Positions 57,991 through 64,000 of a stretch of 64,000 bases of DNA are shown here, piece after piece. A program made the translations under genes and the position numbers. Position 1 is the first letter of the stretch; every line of letters begins with the position of its first letter. Below the pieces are notes generated by a model that was given only the letters and a program-made list of their open reading frames with translations, was not told where the DNA came from and ran no database searches. Source of the DNA: Clostridiales bacterium (GTDB lineage Bacteria > Bacillota > Clostridia > Saccharofermentanales > DTU023); assembly GCA_004556925.1 (NCBI GenBank), contig SFFI01000007.1, positions 1 through 64,000 on the forward strand, written 5' to 3'.

Positions 57991-58412
57991 TTGACGTGAA
58001 AATGACCTTTTCTCAATTTTGCCGCCAAGAGAAAATTTTTATAAGACTGAGTCTTTGCTGGCAAAATAGCATTTCCCCTAGATTGCCAGCATTTCTATTT
58101 CATTCGGTTGCTGAGTCATTGGCGGGAAAACCGCATTTCCGCTGAATTCTCACCAATGCTTTCTCTTTCGACTGCCCAGCCATTGGCGGCAAAGCGACCT
58201 TTTATCAATTTTGCCGCCAAGAGAAAATTTTTATAACACTAAGTCTTTGGTGGCAAAATAGCATTTTCCCTAGATTGCCACCATTTCTATTTCATTCGGT
58301 TGCTGAGTCATTGGTGGCAGAATCGCGTTTCCGCTGAAATCCCACCAAAGCTTTCTCTTTCAACTGCTGAGCTATTGGGGGCAAAATGATTATTTCTCGA
58401 TTCTGCCCCCAA
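57991..58412. repeat. Palindrome array C: seven 38-bp repeats at exactly 64-bp period, with a 192-bp higher-order duplication
   Basis: Repeats start at 57991, 58055, 58119, 58183, 58247, 58311 and 58375; spacers are 26 bp. The stem is TTGGCGGCAA/TTGCCGCCAA-like. Units 1-3 and 4-6 are related as blocks: spacers GAGAAAATTTTTATAA, TTCTATTTCATTCGGTTGCT and CTTTCTCTTTC recur in the same order 192 bp apart. Between corresponding units the stems change on both sides: unit 2 has TTGCTGGC with GCCAGCA, unit 5 TTGGTGGC with GCCACCA; unit 4 has GGCGGC with GCCGCC and unit 7 GGGGGC with GCCCCC. The left arm of unit 1 has decayed. The array fills the gap between convergent galE and ferredoxin genes. No frame is coding. 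Confidence 0.9.
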
Positions 58413-58465
58413 TACCAACAGGAATTATTTACACCCCTGTGCATTTAGCGTGGTTTCCAAGTTTC

Positions 58466-58654
58466 CTATTCTTCAATGGAAATTGCTTCCACGGGGCACT
58501 GGTCCATGGCGTCGTGGACGTCTGCGAGCTGGTTCTCAGTAAATTCCATGTAGGCTTCCGCCTTGCCATTGGCGTTCATTTGGAAAACGTTAGGGGCAAT
58601 ACCGGCACAGAGGCCACAACCAATACATAAATCTTGATCTACATGTGCTTTCAT
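58466..58654 (-). CDS. Single-cluster [4Fe-4S] ferredoxin
   Basis: The 62-residue protein has CIGCGLC (C10, C13, C16) and C53 followed by Pro (QCPVEAI), which is the pattern of monocluster ferredoxins with one [4Fe-4S] (or [3Fe-4S]) site. It is acidic, as usual for electron carriers. AAAGGAGGAAT lies upstream of the ATG at 58654. It is 29 bases downstream of the DUF438/hemerythrin gene and may share its transcript. Possible partners in the window are the double-cubane reductases and the OYE-type enzyme, but no link is shown. Confidence 0.92.
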   Translation of the reverse strand: MKAHVDQDLCIGCGLCAGIAPNVFQMNANGKAEAYMEFTENQLADVHDAMDQCPVEAISIEE

Positions 58655-58683
58655 CTGCTATTCCTCCTTTAACTAGCTTCTTT

Positions 58684-59964
58684 CTACTCCTGAAAATGAT
58701 CCTGAGCAAAGCCCATACGTTGGACCGTTTCTAAGGTTCCTAAGTACTTGCCACTAGGATCTCGTACCGCCATATAGCGGACGAGGATAGGTTCGCCCTG
58801 TTTTTCCATCCAGATATCCACGCTATCCTTTTCTCCGCTACGGAAATTCTCGATAATCCCTCGAACCATGGGTTCAATTTGGGGTGGGTGGCAGGAGAAA
58901 ACATCGCGACCAATAGCCATGTCAGGACGCTTGAAGAGTTTATCTCCGTCATTGAAGAAGCAGTTTATGTTATCTGCATCGACAAAGGTCAGTTCCAGAG
59001 GAATCGTGTTGAGGACTGCGAGAATTTGTTCTGGTGTCATATGACCGCTGCCCAGGGTAACCATGTCCTGCTTGGTGTTGTCTGTTTGGCTTACTGCTAT
59101 ATGGCTGACTGCCGTTTGGCCACCCACCGTTTTGAGTTCCTCCCGTCTGGCTTCCGCTTCCAGCCATTCGGGGTAACCATCCTTGAGTAGGCTTTCATAG
59201 GCCGGTAATTCATAATAAATCCGTATCCAATCCTCTTGGCTAAACTCACGCAGGCAGAGGGGAAAGAGGATGTTGTTTTCCTTGAACGTCATCTCCTGGA
59301 CTCGGTCTACTACCGTCTGGAAACGATCACGGAAGTCTAAAATCTTAGCACCTGCTTCTGCAAGGATTTTAAGTTCATCGCGAATTTCATCATCTACTCC
59401 CCACATTACGCCAGCAGGACCCGTATAACCATATTTGCGGTTAAGGAGGGGATATATGAGATCTCCCTTACAGGAGTAGTGAAGGGCCACTATGGTCAGG
59501 TCTTTTGCGGCCGCTTGTAATTGCGATAAGTCACCGTCAGCAGCCAGGGCTTCCTGGGACTGCTGAACCAGATCCATAATCTTGCGGTTTTCTGCTCGGA
59601 AAATATTAACCGGGTGACCGGGAATATCCTGTATGGGCTGGAGTTGCTGATTTGCTTTGTCGACCTGGTGGACCGAGGCCTGAACCGCAGCCTCTGCCTG
59701 TGCCAACTGCTCAGTACTCGTTACACCGTGGAAAAGCGCCGAGTGGACATCGCAAAGTCTTTGCACTTCAGAAATGGGGATGCCACTTTTGATGAGTTCT
59801 TGCTCTGCCTTAGCAATTTCTGAAGCGTCAACCCTGCTGAAATTTTGCACGAAGTCCGCCCGTACGGACTCCAGGGCTTCACCTTCAACCAAACGGCCCA
59901 CATAACTTCGCAAGAGCGAGACACGGGCATCGTGATTAGCTTCTATATTGAATTCAGAATTCAT
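58684..59964 (-). CDS. DUF438 / hemerythrin / PAS domain protein
   Basis: The 426-residue protein has an N-terminal DUF438-like helical region (RLVEGEALESVRADFVQNFS; GIPISEVQRLCDVHSALFHG). A hemerythrin HHE region follows at about residues 115-265 (HPVNIFRAENRKIMDL; ALHYSCKGDLIYPLL; FKENNILFPLCL), where His and Glu residues would hold a di-iron site. The C-terminal part from about 310 is PAS-like (AVLNTIPLELTFVDADNINC; FFNDGDKLFKRPDMAIGRDV; FSCHPP). Such proteins sense or scavenge oxygen or nitric oxide, or bind haem through the PAS part. It is divergent from the Crp/Fnr regulator at 60,200, with a perfect palindrome between them. Confidence 0.88.
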   Translation of the reverse strand: MNSEFNIEANHDARVSLLRSYVGRLVEGEALESVRADFVQNFSRVDASEIAKAEQELIKSGIPISEVQRLCDVHSALFHGVTSTEQLAQAEAAVQASVHQVDKANQQLQPIQDIPGHPVNIFRAENRKIMDLVQQSQEALAADGDLSQLQAAAKDLTIVALHYSCKGDLIYPLLNRKYGYTGPAGVMWGVDDEIRDELKILAEAGAKILDFRDRFQTVVDRVQEMTFKENNILFPLCLREFSQEDWIRIYYELPAYESLLKDGYPEWLEAEARREELKTVGGQTAVSHIAVSQTDNTKQDMVTLGSGHMTPEQILAVLNTIPLELTFVDADNINCFFNDGDKLFKRPDMAIGRDVFSCHPPQIEPMVRGIIENFRSGEKDSVDIWMEKQGEPILVRYMAVRDPSGKYLGTLETVQRMGFAQDHFQE

Positions 59965-60034
59965 ATGCTCTACTCCTATTCCTTATATTCTCTTGCTCCT
60001 CTGCTCCTAAGGTACTAAAATTAACGAACGCTTT

Positions 60035-60052
60035 CCGTGGTTATAACCACGG
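60035..60052. promoter_or_regulatory. Perfect 18-bp palindrome CCGTGGTTATAACCACGG between divergent genes
   Basis: The palindrome is exact over 18 bp and lies 71 bases upstream of the DUF438 gene and 148 bases upstream of the Crp/Fnr gene. Its size and two-fold symmetry suit a dimeric regulator such as the adjacent Crp/Fnr protein. It does not match the classic FNR (TTGAT-N4-ATCAA) or CRP (TGTGA-N6-TCACA) sites. Confidence 0.5.
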
Positions 60053-60199
60053 ATCAAGAAAAGTGGCAAAATCTGGTTCATAGGTTACGCAGATACCAGT
60101 TCACGCCAGCTTTCACCCAGACACTTACATATTAAAATCAGATTAAATTCTGGCAGGAAAGACTCAGATAAAAACATCCAAGAAAGGAGCAAGATAAAA

Positions 60200-60841
60200 A
60201 TGGGAAAAATTCTTTCACCCTTATTCGCAGGCTTAAGCAAAGAAGAATACACCGACATGCGTAAGTGCGAATGCCTACAGGAGCAGTCTTTTGATAAGGG
60301 AGAGGTTATCTTAACCGCCGGTGATCAAACCATCTATATGGGCTTGATTCTGTCAGGGCAAGTAAGTATTGAAATCAATAATATCTGGGGTGGGCGCAGC
60401 ATGTTAAACAAGCTGGGACCGGGCGAAATTTTCGGTGAGAGCTATGCCATCACGGGCGAGTCCCTAGTAGTCGAAGCGGTCGCCATCGAAGTTAGTCGCA
60501 TCCTGATGATCAATATTGCGGGACTCTTTCAAGGCCATCACGCAGACGCCAACTGGCACAGCAAATTATTGCGTAACGTCCTCCTCCTGTCAGCCCGTAA
60601 AAATGTTGCCCTCTCCCAAAGGGCCTTCCTGCTCTCCTTCACAAAAATTCGTGGTCGCCTGGATGCTTACCTATCTGCTCAGGCCCTAGAAACTGGGCAG
60701 AGGGAATTTGATATTCCCTTCAATCGCCAAGAACTGGCCTACTACCTGAATGTTGATCGCAGCGCACTCTCCAAGGAATTGATGCGTATGCGTGATGAAG
60801 GCCTCATTGAGTTTAACAAGAATCATTTCCGGATTTTGTAA
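60200..60841 (+). CDS. Crp/Fnr family transcriptional regulator
   Basis: The 213-residue protein has a cyclic-nucleotide-binding-like beta-barrel at residues 15-115 (FDKGEVILTAGDQTIYMGLI; GPGEIFGESYAITGES) and a C-terminal winged helix with INRQELAYYLNVDRSALSKE-type recognition helix (NRQELAYYLNVDRSALSKEL) and MRDEGLIEFN. The barrel has two N-terminal Cys only (CECLQE), so an Fnr-type FeS cluster is not evident. Regulators of this group next to hemerythrin or hcp genes respond to nitrosative or oxygen stress. It is divergent from the DUF438 gene. AAGGAG is 9 bases before the ATG. Confidence 0.9.
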   Translation: MGKILSPLFAGLSKEEYTDMRKCECLQEQSFDKGEVILTAGDQTIYMGLILSGQVSIEINNIWGGRSMLNKLGPGEIFGESYAITGESLVVEAVAIEVSRILMINIAGLFQGHHADANWHSKLLRNVLLLSARKNVALSQRAFLLSFTKIRGRLDAYLSAQALETGQREFDIPFNRQELAYYLNVDRSALSKELMRMRDEGLIEFNKNHFRIL

Positions 60842-60912
60842 ATTAAAGAATAAGGGGCTGAAAACTATGTAAGTTTGAATGGGCTTAGTCCAGAAATAGA
60901 TAGAAGGATTAT

Positions 60913-61587
60913 CTACAAGTACTTAGAATGAGGCCCATTGAGCAGGAGTTCCGCCTCCCGCCAGTTGGGATAATACTGGTTGACCAAAGCTTGAAAGCGT
61001 TCACCATGGTCTTTTTCCACTAAATGGACCAGCTCGTGGACCAGGATATATTCCAGGCACTGGGGCGGGTAGGCCGCAAGTTTGGTGCTGAGCCAGATCC
61101 GCTTGGCTGTAGGATTGCAGGTTCCCCAGCGGGTTTTCATCTTTTTCAGTCGGTATTCCTTGGCCTTCAGGCCCGTCCAACTTTCAGCCTTTGCCGTATA
61201 TAAGGGAAGTTGGGCAGCTAAAACCTGTCGATATAGCTCATGCAAAAGAGCCTCCTGCGTCTCCCCATTGGCATCCGGATCTAGTTCCAGCACATAAGGC
61301 TGGCCTAAGAGTTCAATGGTCTGGCCATTTTGATACCTTTGCCTGGCTTGGGCAGCTTTGCGGTCTTCTGCTTGCCGGCGAACCTTATCCTGGGATTGCC
61401 GGATAAAGGCAATGCGGGATTCCACAAAGTCTATAATCTGGGCATCTGAAACATAGTAGGGACAGGACACGACAAGCTGGCCATCTGGGGCCTTGACAGT
61501 GAGGCGCAAGTTTTTCATGTGGGGCTTGCGGATGACCTGAACAGGGAGATCAGAAATTGTCAGTTCTTTGTAACGATATTTAGCCAT
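60913..61587 (-). CDS. YgjP-like metallopeptidase (DUF45/WLM-type)
   Basis: The 224-residue cytosolic protein has the zinc motif HELVH (in YILVHELVHLVEKDHGERF), with the third His in KDHGERF, and the family block RWGTCNPTAKRIWLSTKLAA. The N-terminus (VIRKPHMKNLRLTVKAPDGQ) is typical as well. Relatives occur alone or with type I restriction systems; no such system is seen here. The function in the cell is unknown. The gene lies 192 bases downstream of the DUF362 gene, with a terminator between. Confidence 0.9.
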   Translation of the reverse strand: MAKYRYKELTISDLPVQVIRKPHMKNLRLTVKAPDGQLVVSCPYYVSDAQIIDFVESRIAFIRQSQDKVRRQAEDRKAAQARQRYQNGQTIELLGQPYVLELDPDANGETQEALLHELYRQVLAAQLPLYTAKAESWTGLKAKEYRLKKMKTRWGTCNPTAKRIWLSTKLAAYPPQCLEYILVHELVHLVEKDHGERFQALVNQYYPNWREAELLLNGPHSKYL

Positions 61588-61631
61588 AAATCCTTATTTT
61601 GCAATTACATTCGCCCAGGCAACTATACCTC

Positions 61632-61695
61632 CTAACTTGCTTACAAATTAGAATAATAAAAATCTCATACCTGCTAACTTGCTTACAAATCAGAA
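61632..61695. repeat. Two direct copies of CTAACTTGCTTACAAAT
   Basis: CTAACTTGCTTACAAATTAG at 61632 and CTAACTTGCTTACAAATCAG at 61674 are 42 bases apart and end in AGAA. The core CTTACAAAT resembles the CTTACAAGTTTGC end of the 228-bp elements, but the match is short. Confidence 0.5.
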
Positions 61696-61710
61696 AAACC
61701 AAAGTACAGA

Positions 61711-61753
61711 ATAAAAAGGAAAAGAGTGCCCCCGTAGACGGAGTGAGGGGCAC
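61711..61753 (-). terminator. Terminator after the DUF362 gene
   Basis: GTGCCCC (61726-61732) pairs with GGGGCAC (61747-61753), and on the minus strand TCTTTTCCTTTTTAT follows. It lies 26 bases after the stop at 61780. It is a standard rho-independent terminator. Confidence 0.85.
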
Positions 61754-61779
61754 CCGGAGTCCAAGAATAACAAGCAAGG

Positions 61780-62898
61780 CTAGATCTTGATTAGTTCGTA
61801 ATTTTGCGTGCCCATACCCAGCTCTTCCGCGTGACTCAGGCAGGTTTCCCAGTCCGTGTCAGGGAAGATATTCTTAAAGTGGTCGTGCAGGTCTTCCTTG
61901 CTCTCGGCCAGCATGGAGTTGGGCAGGGCTTGGGCGGCGTTGACCAGGTCAGCACAGGCACGGTCCAAAGCAACTGGGTCGAAAGAGGCCAGCATGCCAA
62001 GGTCAGGCACGATCGGGGCATCGTTTTCTGGGTGACAGTCGCAGTAAGGCGAGACGTCCTGGATAATGCTGATGTGGAAATGGGGCCGGTCTTTTAAGAC
62101 AGCCCAGGCGTACTCAGCCATCCGCTCATTCAAAATAATATTGGAATTGCTGTCGATAGGATGGATGGCATCGTAATTGCAGGAGCCGATACAGCGTCCG
62201 CAGCCTACGCACTTATCCGTGTCGATGAAGGCCTTTTTATTGGGGAAGGAAATGGCCCCGTGGGCGCAGTTGCGGAAACAGGCCGCGCAAGCAACACAAT
62301 TGTCTTGGTTAACCACCGGCTTACCCCCATAGTGCATTTCCATTTTTCCGGCCCGGGAACCGCAGCCCATGCCAATATTTTTGATCGCACCACCAAAGCC
62401 CGTAGATTCATGGCCCTTGAAGTGGTTTAAGGAGATAAAAACGTCGGCATCCATGATGGCCGTGCCGATTTTCGCGCTTTTAATATGCTTAATATGTTCG
62501 CCCTCAAGAGGAATCTCGCGCTCGTCAGTGCCCTTGAGCCCATCTCCGATAATGACTTGGCAGCCCGTAGATAAAACGCTAAAGCCATTTTCCTGAGCGG
62601 CACCCAGGTGTTCTAGGGCATTCTTCCTCCGGCCAACATAGAGGGTGTTGCAGTCGGTCAGGAAAGGAAGGCCGCCTAGCTTTTTAACCTCATCCGCCAC
62701 ACACTTGGCGTAGTTAGGCCGCAAAAAGGCCAGGTTACCAGGCTCCCCAAAGTGCATCTTGATGGCAGCAAATTTCTTCTGAAAATTAATTTGCCCAAGG
62801 CCGGCTTCTCGGATCAGACGAGTTAGCTTAGCGGGCACATTCTCCTCAAAGCTTGTGCGAAAATTTGTAAAATAAACTTGCAATTTTTCTTGTGACAT
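61780..62898 (-). CDS. DUF362 protein with two [4Fe-4S] clusters
   Basis: The start is at the ATG at 62898 (MSQEKLQVYFTNF) with GGGAGGG 5 bases upstream. The 372-residue protein has a DUF362 core (IKMHFGEPGNLAFLRPNYAK; DADVFISLNHFKGHESTGFG; GAIKNIGMGCGSRAGK) and two ferredoxin motifs near residues 190-235 (CVACAACFRNC and CVGCGRCIGSC). Such proteins are common in anaerobes; the redox partner and reaction are unknown. The gene has its own terminator, so it is probably a single-gene transcript. Confidence 0.9.
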   Translation of the reverse strand: MSQEKLQVYFTNFRTSFEENVPAKLTRLIREAGLGQINFQKKFAAIKMHFGEPGNLAFLRPNYAKCVADEVKKLGGLPFLTDCNTLYVGRRKNALEHLGAAQENGFSVLSTGCQVIIGDGLKGTDEREIPLEGEHIKHIKSAKIGTAIMDADVFISLNHFKGHESTGFGGAIKNIGMGCGSRAGKMEMHYGGKPVVNQDNCVACAACFRNCAHGAISFPNKKAFIDTDKCVGCGRCIGSCNYDAIHPIDSNSNIILNERMAEYAWAVLKDRPHFHISIIQDVSPYCDCHPENDAPIVPDLGMLASFDPVALDRACADLVNAAQALPNSMLAESKEDLHDHFKNIFPDTDWETCLSHAEELGMGTQNYELIKI

Positions 62899-63188
62899 AT
62901 TTCCCTCCCATAGCATGCAATAAGGCCCGAAGGCTGAAGCTGTCAAGGATTATTTGCCCTTCAATATTGCCTGTTGAGCCAGGCCCAGGTCAAGTTAGCA
63001 GGAGTCAATTTTTTTCGCCACACTTAGCGACTATTGTCCAAATCATTTAGACTTGGGGCAGGTTACAATGCCGTCATAGCTAGGGATAGGTATTCATAGC
63101 TAAATTTATAAAATATGTTACTTGCTCTCTGCCCAGTTAAGCTAGCCCGCTGGCTACTGAGGCCCAGCAGTAAGTGAGAGGAGGTGTT
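62899..63188. other. Divergent intergenic region between the DUF362 gene and ftsH
   Basis: 290 bases without a gene. TTACAAT near 63065 could be a -10 box for ftsH, but no good -35 is seen. GAGAGGAGG at 63177-63184 is a strong ribosome site for ftsH. Nothing else stands out. Confidence 0.4.
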
Positions 63189-64000
63189 ATGGCAGAAAAG
63201 AACTTTAGGCATAACTCACAGGACCCTCAGGGCCCCTCGCCCCGCCGTCCCAGAAAGTCTTTGCTCTACTACTATTGTGTAGTTTCTATCATTGTTGTTT
63301 TATTTAATATGTTAGTCATGCCCTTCGTGGAGGAAAAACAGGTCGAATTGGTCAGCTACTCCGACTTTCTGACCCAGCTAGACCAGGGGGAGGTATCTAA
63401 GGTCCAGATCGCCGATAACCAGATCCTCTATAAAACAAAGACCGACGGCTTAACCAAGATCCATAAAACCGGCTTGGTGGATGACCCCAGCTTGGTCCAG
63501 CGGCTGGAAGACCAGAAGGTTGATTTTGCCGCAGTGATACCTGAAACGCCCAGCATTTTTCTCAGTATTTTTGCCTCCTACATCCTGCCTATCCTCATCT
63601 TCTTCTGGCTTGGCAACATGCTGAATAAGCGCATGATGGGCCGGATGGGGGCTTCTGGCCTGAATATTTACGGCAAGTCCGGAGCCAAGCTCTACAAACC
63701 AGAAGAGGGCGAAAAAAACTTCGCGGACGTGGCTGGCCAAGAAGAAGCCAAGGAATCCCTGCAGGAAATTATCGACTACTTAAACCAGCCAGAGAAATTC
63801 CAAAAAGTGGGTGCCCAATGTCCTAAGGGGGTCCTCCTGGTAGGCCCTCCGGGTACGGGGAAAACTTTGATCGCCAAGGCCGTCGCCGGCGAAGCCCATG
63901 TCCCCTTCTACTCCATCTCCGGGTCAGAATTTGTTGAAATGTTTGTCGGTCGGGGGGCCGCCAAGGTCCGTGACCTCTTTGAGGAAGCTGGCAAGCATGC
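63189..64000 (+). CDS. ftsH: ATP-dependent zinc metalloprotease FtsH (5' part, runs off right edge)
   Basis: The ATG at 63189 (MAEKNFRHNSQDPQGPSP) is 4 bases from AGGAGG and the frame stays open for 270 codons to the edge. There are two membrane helices (about 28-48 and 118-140), with the usual extracellular domain between (VELVSYSDFLTQLDQGEVSK). The AAA domain then begins: FADVAGQEEAKESLQEII, Walker A VGPPGTGKT and the pore-loop region SGSEFVEMFVGRGAAKVRD. FtsH degrades membrane and regulatory proteins. HflK and HflC, encoded at 18,950-21,062, are its usual partners. The zinc site lies beyond the window. Confidence 0.95.
   Translation, partial: MAEKNFRHNSQDPQGPSPRRPRKSLLYYYCVVSIIVVLFNMLVMPFVEEKQVELVSYSDFLTQLDQGEVSKVQIADNQILYKTKTDGLTKIHKTGLVDDPSLVQRLEDQKVDFAAVIPETPSIFLSIFASYILPILIFFWLGNMLNKRMMGRMGASGLNIYGKSGAKLYKPEEGEKNFADVAGQEEAKESLQEIIDYLNQPEKFQKVGAQCPKGVLLVGPPGTGKTLIAKAVAGEAHVPFYSISGSEFVEMFVGRGAAKVRDLFEEAGKH

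Noticed and set aside
57991..58412. CRISPR array or series of terminators for galE and ferredoxin
   Set aside because: Spacers recur in a 192-bp block and so are not captured sequences; stems lack T tracts and seven in a row exceed what termination needs.

Overview
The window looks like chromosomal DNA of an anaerobic, Gram-positive member of the Bacillota (Clostridia-like), probably host-associated. This rests on an LPXTG-type wall protein (LPATG plus membrane tail), paired DUF1292 proteins, ireB-ruvX, tRNA genes with encoded CCA, strong AGGAGG-type ribosome sites, low-potential iron-sulphur proteins (double-cubane reductases, DUF362, ferredoxin, an OYE/enoate-reductase-type flavoenzyme), hemerythrin and Crp/Fnr regulation, and a pathway for host glycan disaccharides. 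Base composition is near half G+C, with clear AT-rich islands (1-2,640; 35,847-38,400; 38,884-41,900) and one markedly GC-rich block (43,875-47,400).

Layout. 1-1,850: AT-rich accessory locus on the minus strand with a membrane-anchored XRE regulator, a secreted four-cysteine protein, a 68-residue cysteine-rich peptide resembling a RiPP (ruminococcin C-like sactipeptide) precursor, a hairpin, and the start of a membrane protein. 1,851-2,664: repeat element and a truncated gene tail. 2,665-23,034: mostly minus-strand housekeeping and envelope genes (pyridoxamine kinase, metzincin-like protein, AlaX-type editing protein, a 1,117-residue exported protein, CPBP protease, DUF1292 pair, ireB-ruvX, C69 dipeptidase, mtaB, HPr-like protein, rnr, secG, hflKC, CapA). 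23,120-25,000: tRNA-Val followed by about 1.7 kb of non-coding repeats. 25,003-35,429: pmbA/tldD, NUDIX, pyrimidine nucleoside phosphorylase, two oxidoreductases, Na/Pi transporter. 35,847-43,307: wall-anchored protein, tRNA-Phe and tRNA-Asp, an ABC exporter, a palindrome array and an EamA transporter. 43,875-48,623: hydroxyacyl-CoA-dehydratase-type activase, cysteine desulfurase-like protein, two double-cubane-cluster reductases and a DUF3343 protein. 48,946-57,927: PHP protein, then an operon for uptake and phosphorolysis of galacto-N-biose/lacto-N-biose (binding protein, two permeases, GH112 phosphorylase, small membrane protein, NahK, GalE). 58,466-64,000: ferredoxin, DUF438/hemerythrin/PAS protein, Crp/Fnr regulator, YgjP-like metallopeptidase, DUF362 ferredoxin and the 5' part of ftsH.

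The most unusual signal is non-coding. Four arrays of imperfect palindromes lie in intergenic gaps: 23,424-23,894 (62-63 bp period), 23,933-24,337 (exactly 74 bp), 42,121-42,349 (63-64 bp) and 57,991-58,412 (exactly 64 bp). Their stem sequences differ between and within arrays, yet the two arms change together, so complementarity is kept while sequence is not. They resemble CRISPRs in geometry but the spacers are related to each other and no cas gene is present. A second repeat family (31-bp direct repeats with a closing inverted copy, next to a 228-bp element with terminal inverted repeats) occurs at 2,368, 24,398, 27,861 and 43,380. The window also shows how the repeats reshape genes: a gene tail ends at one element, and a fragment of the eamA gene follows the second double-cubane reductase.

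All calls are from reading the sequence and remembered family features; no search was run.
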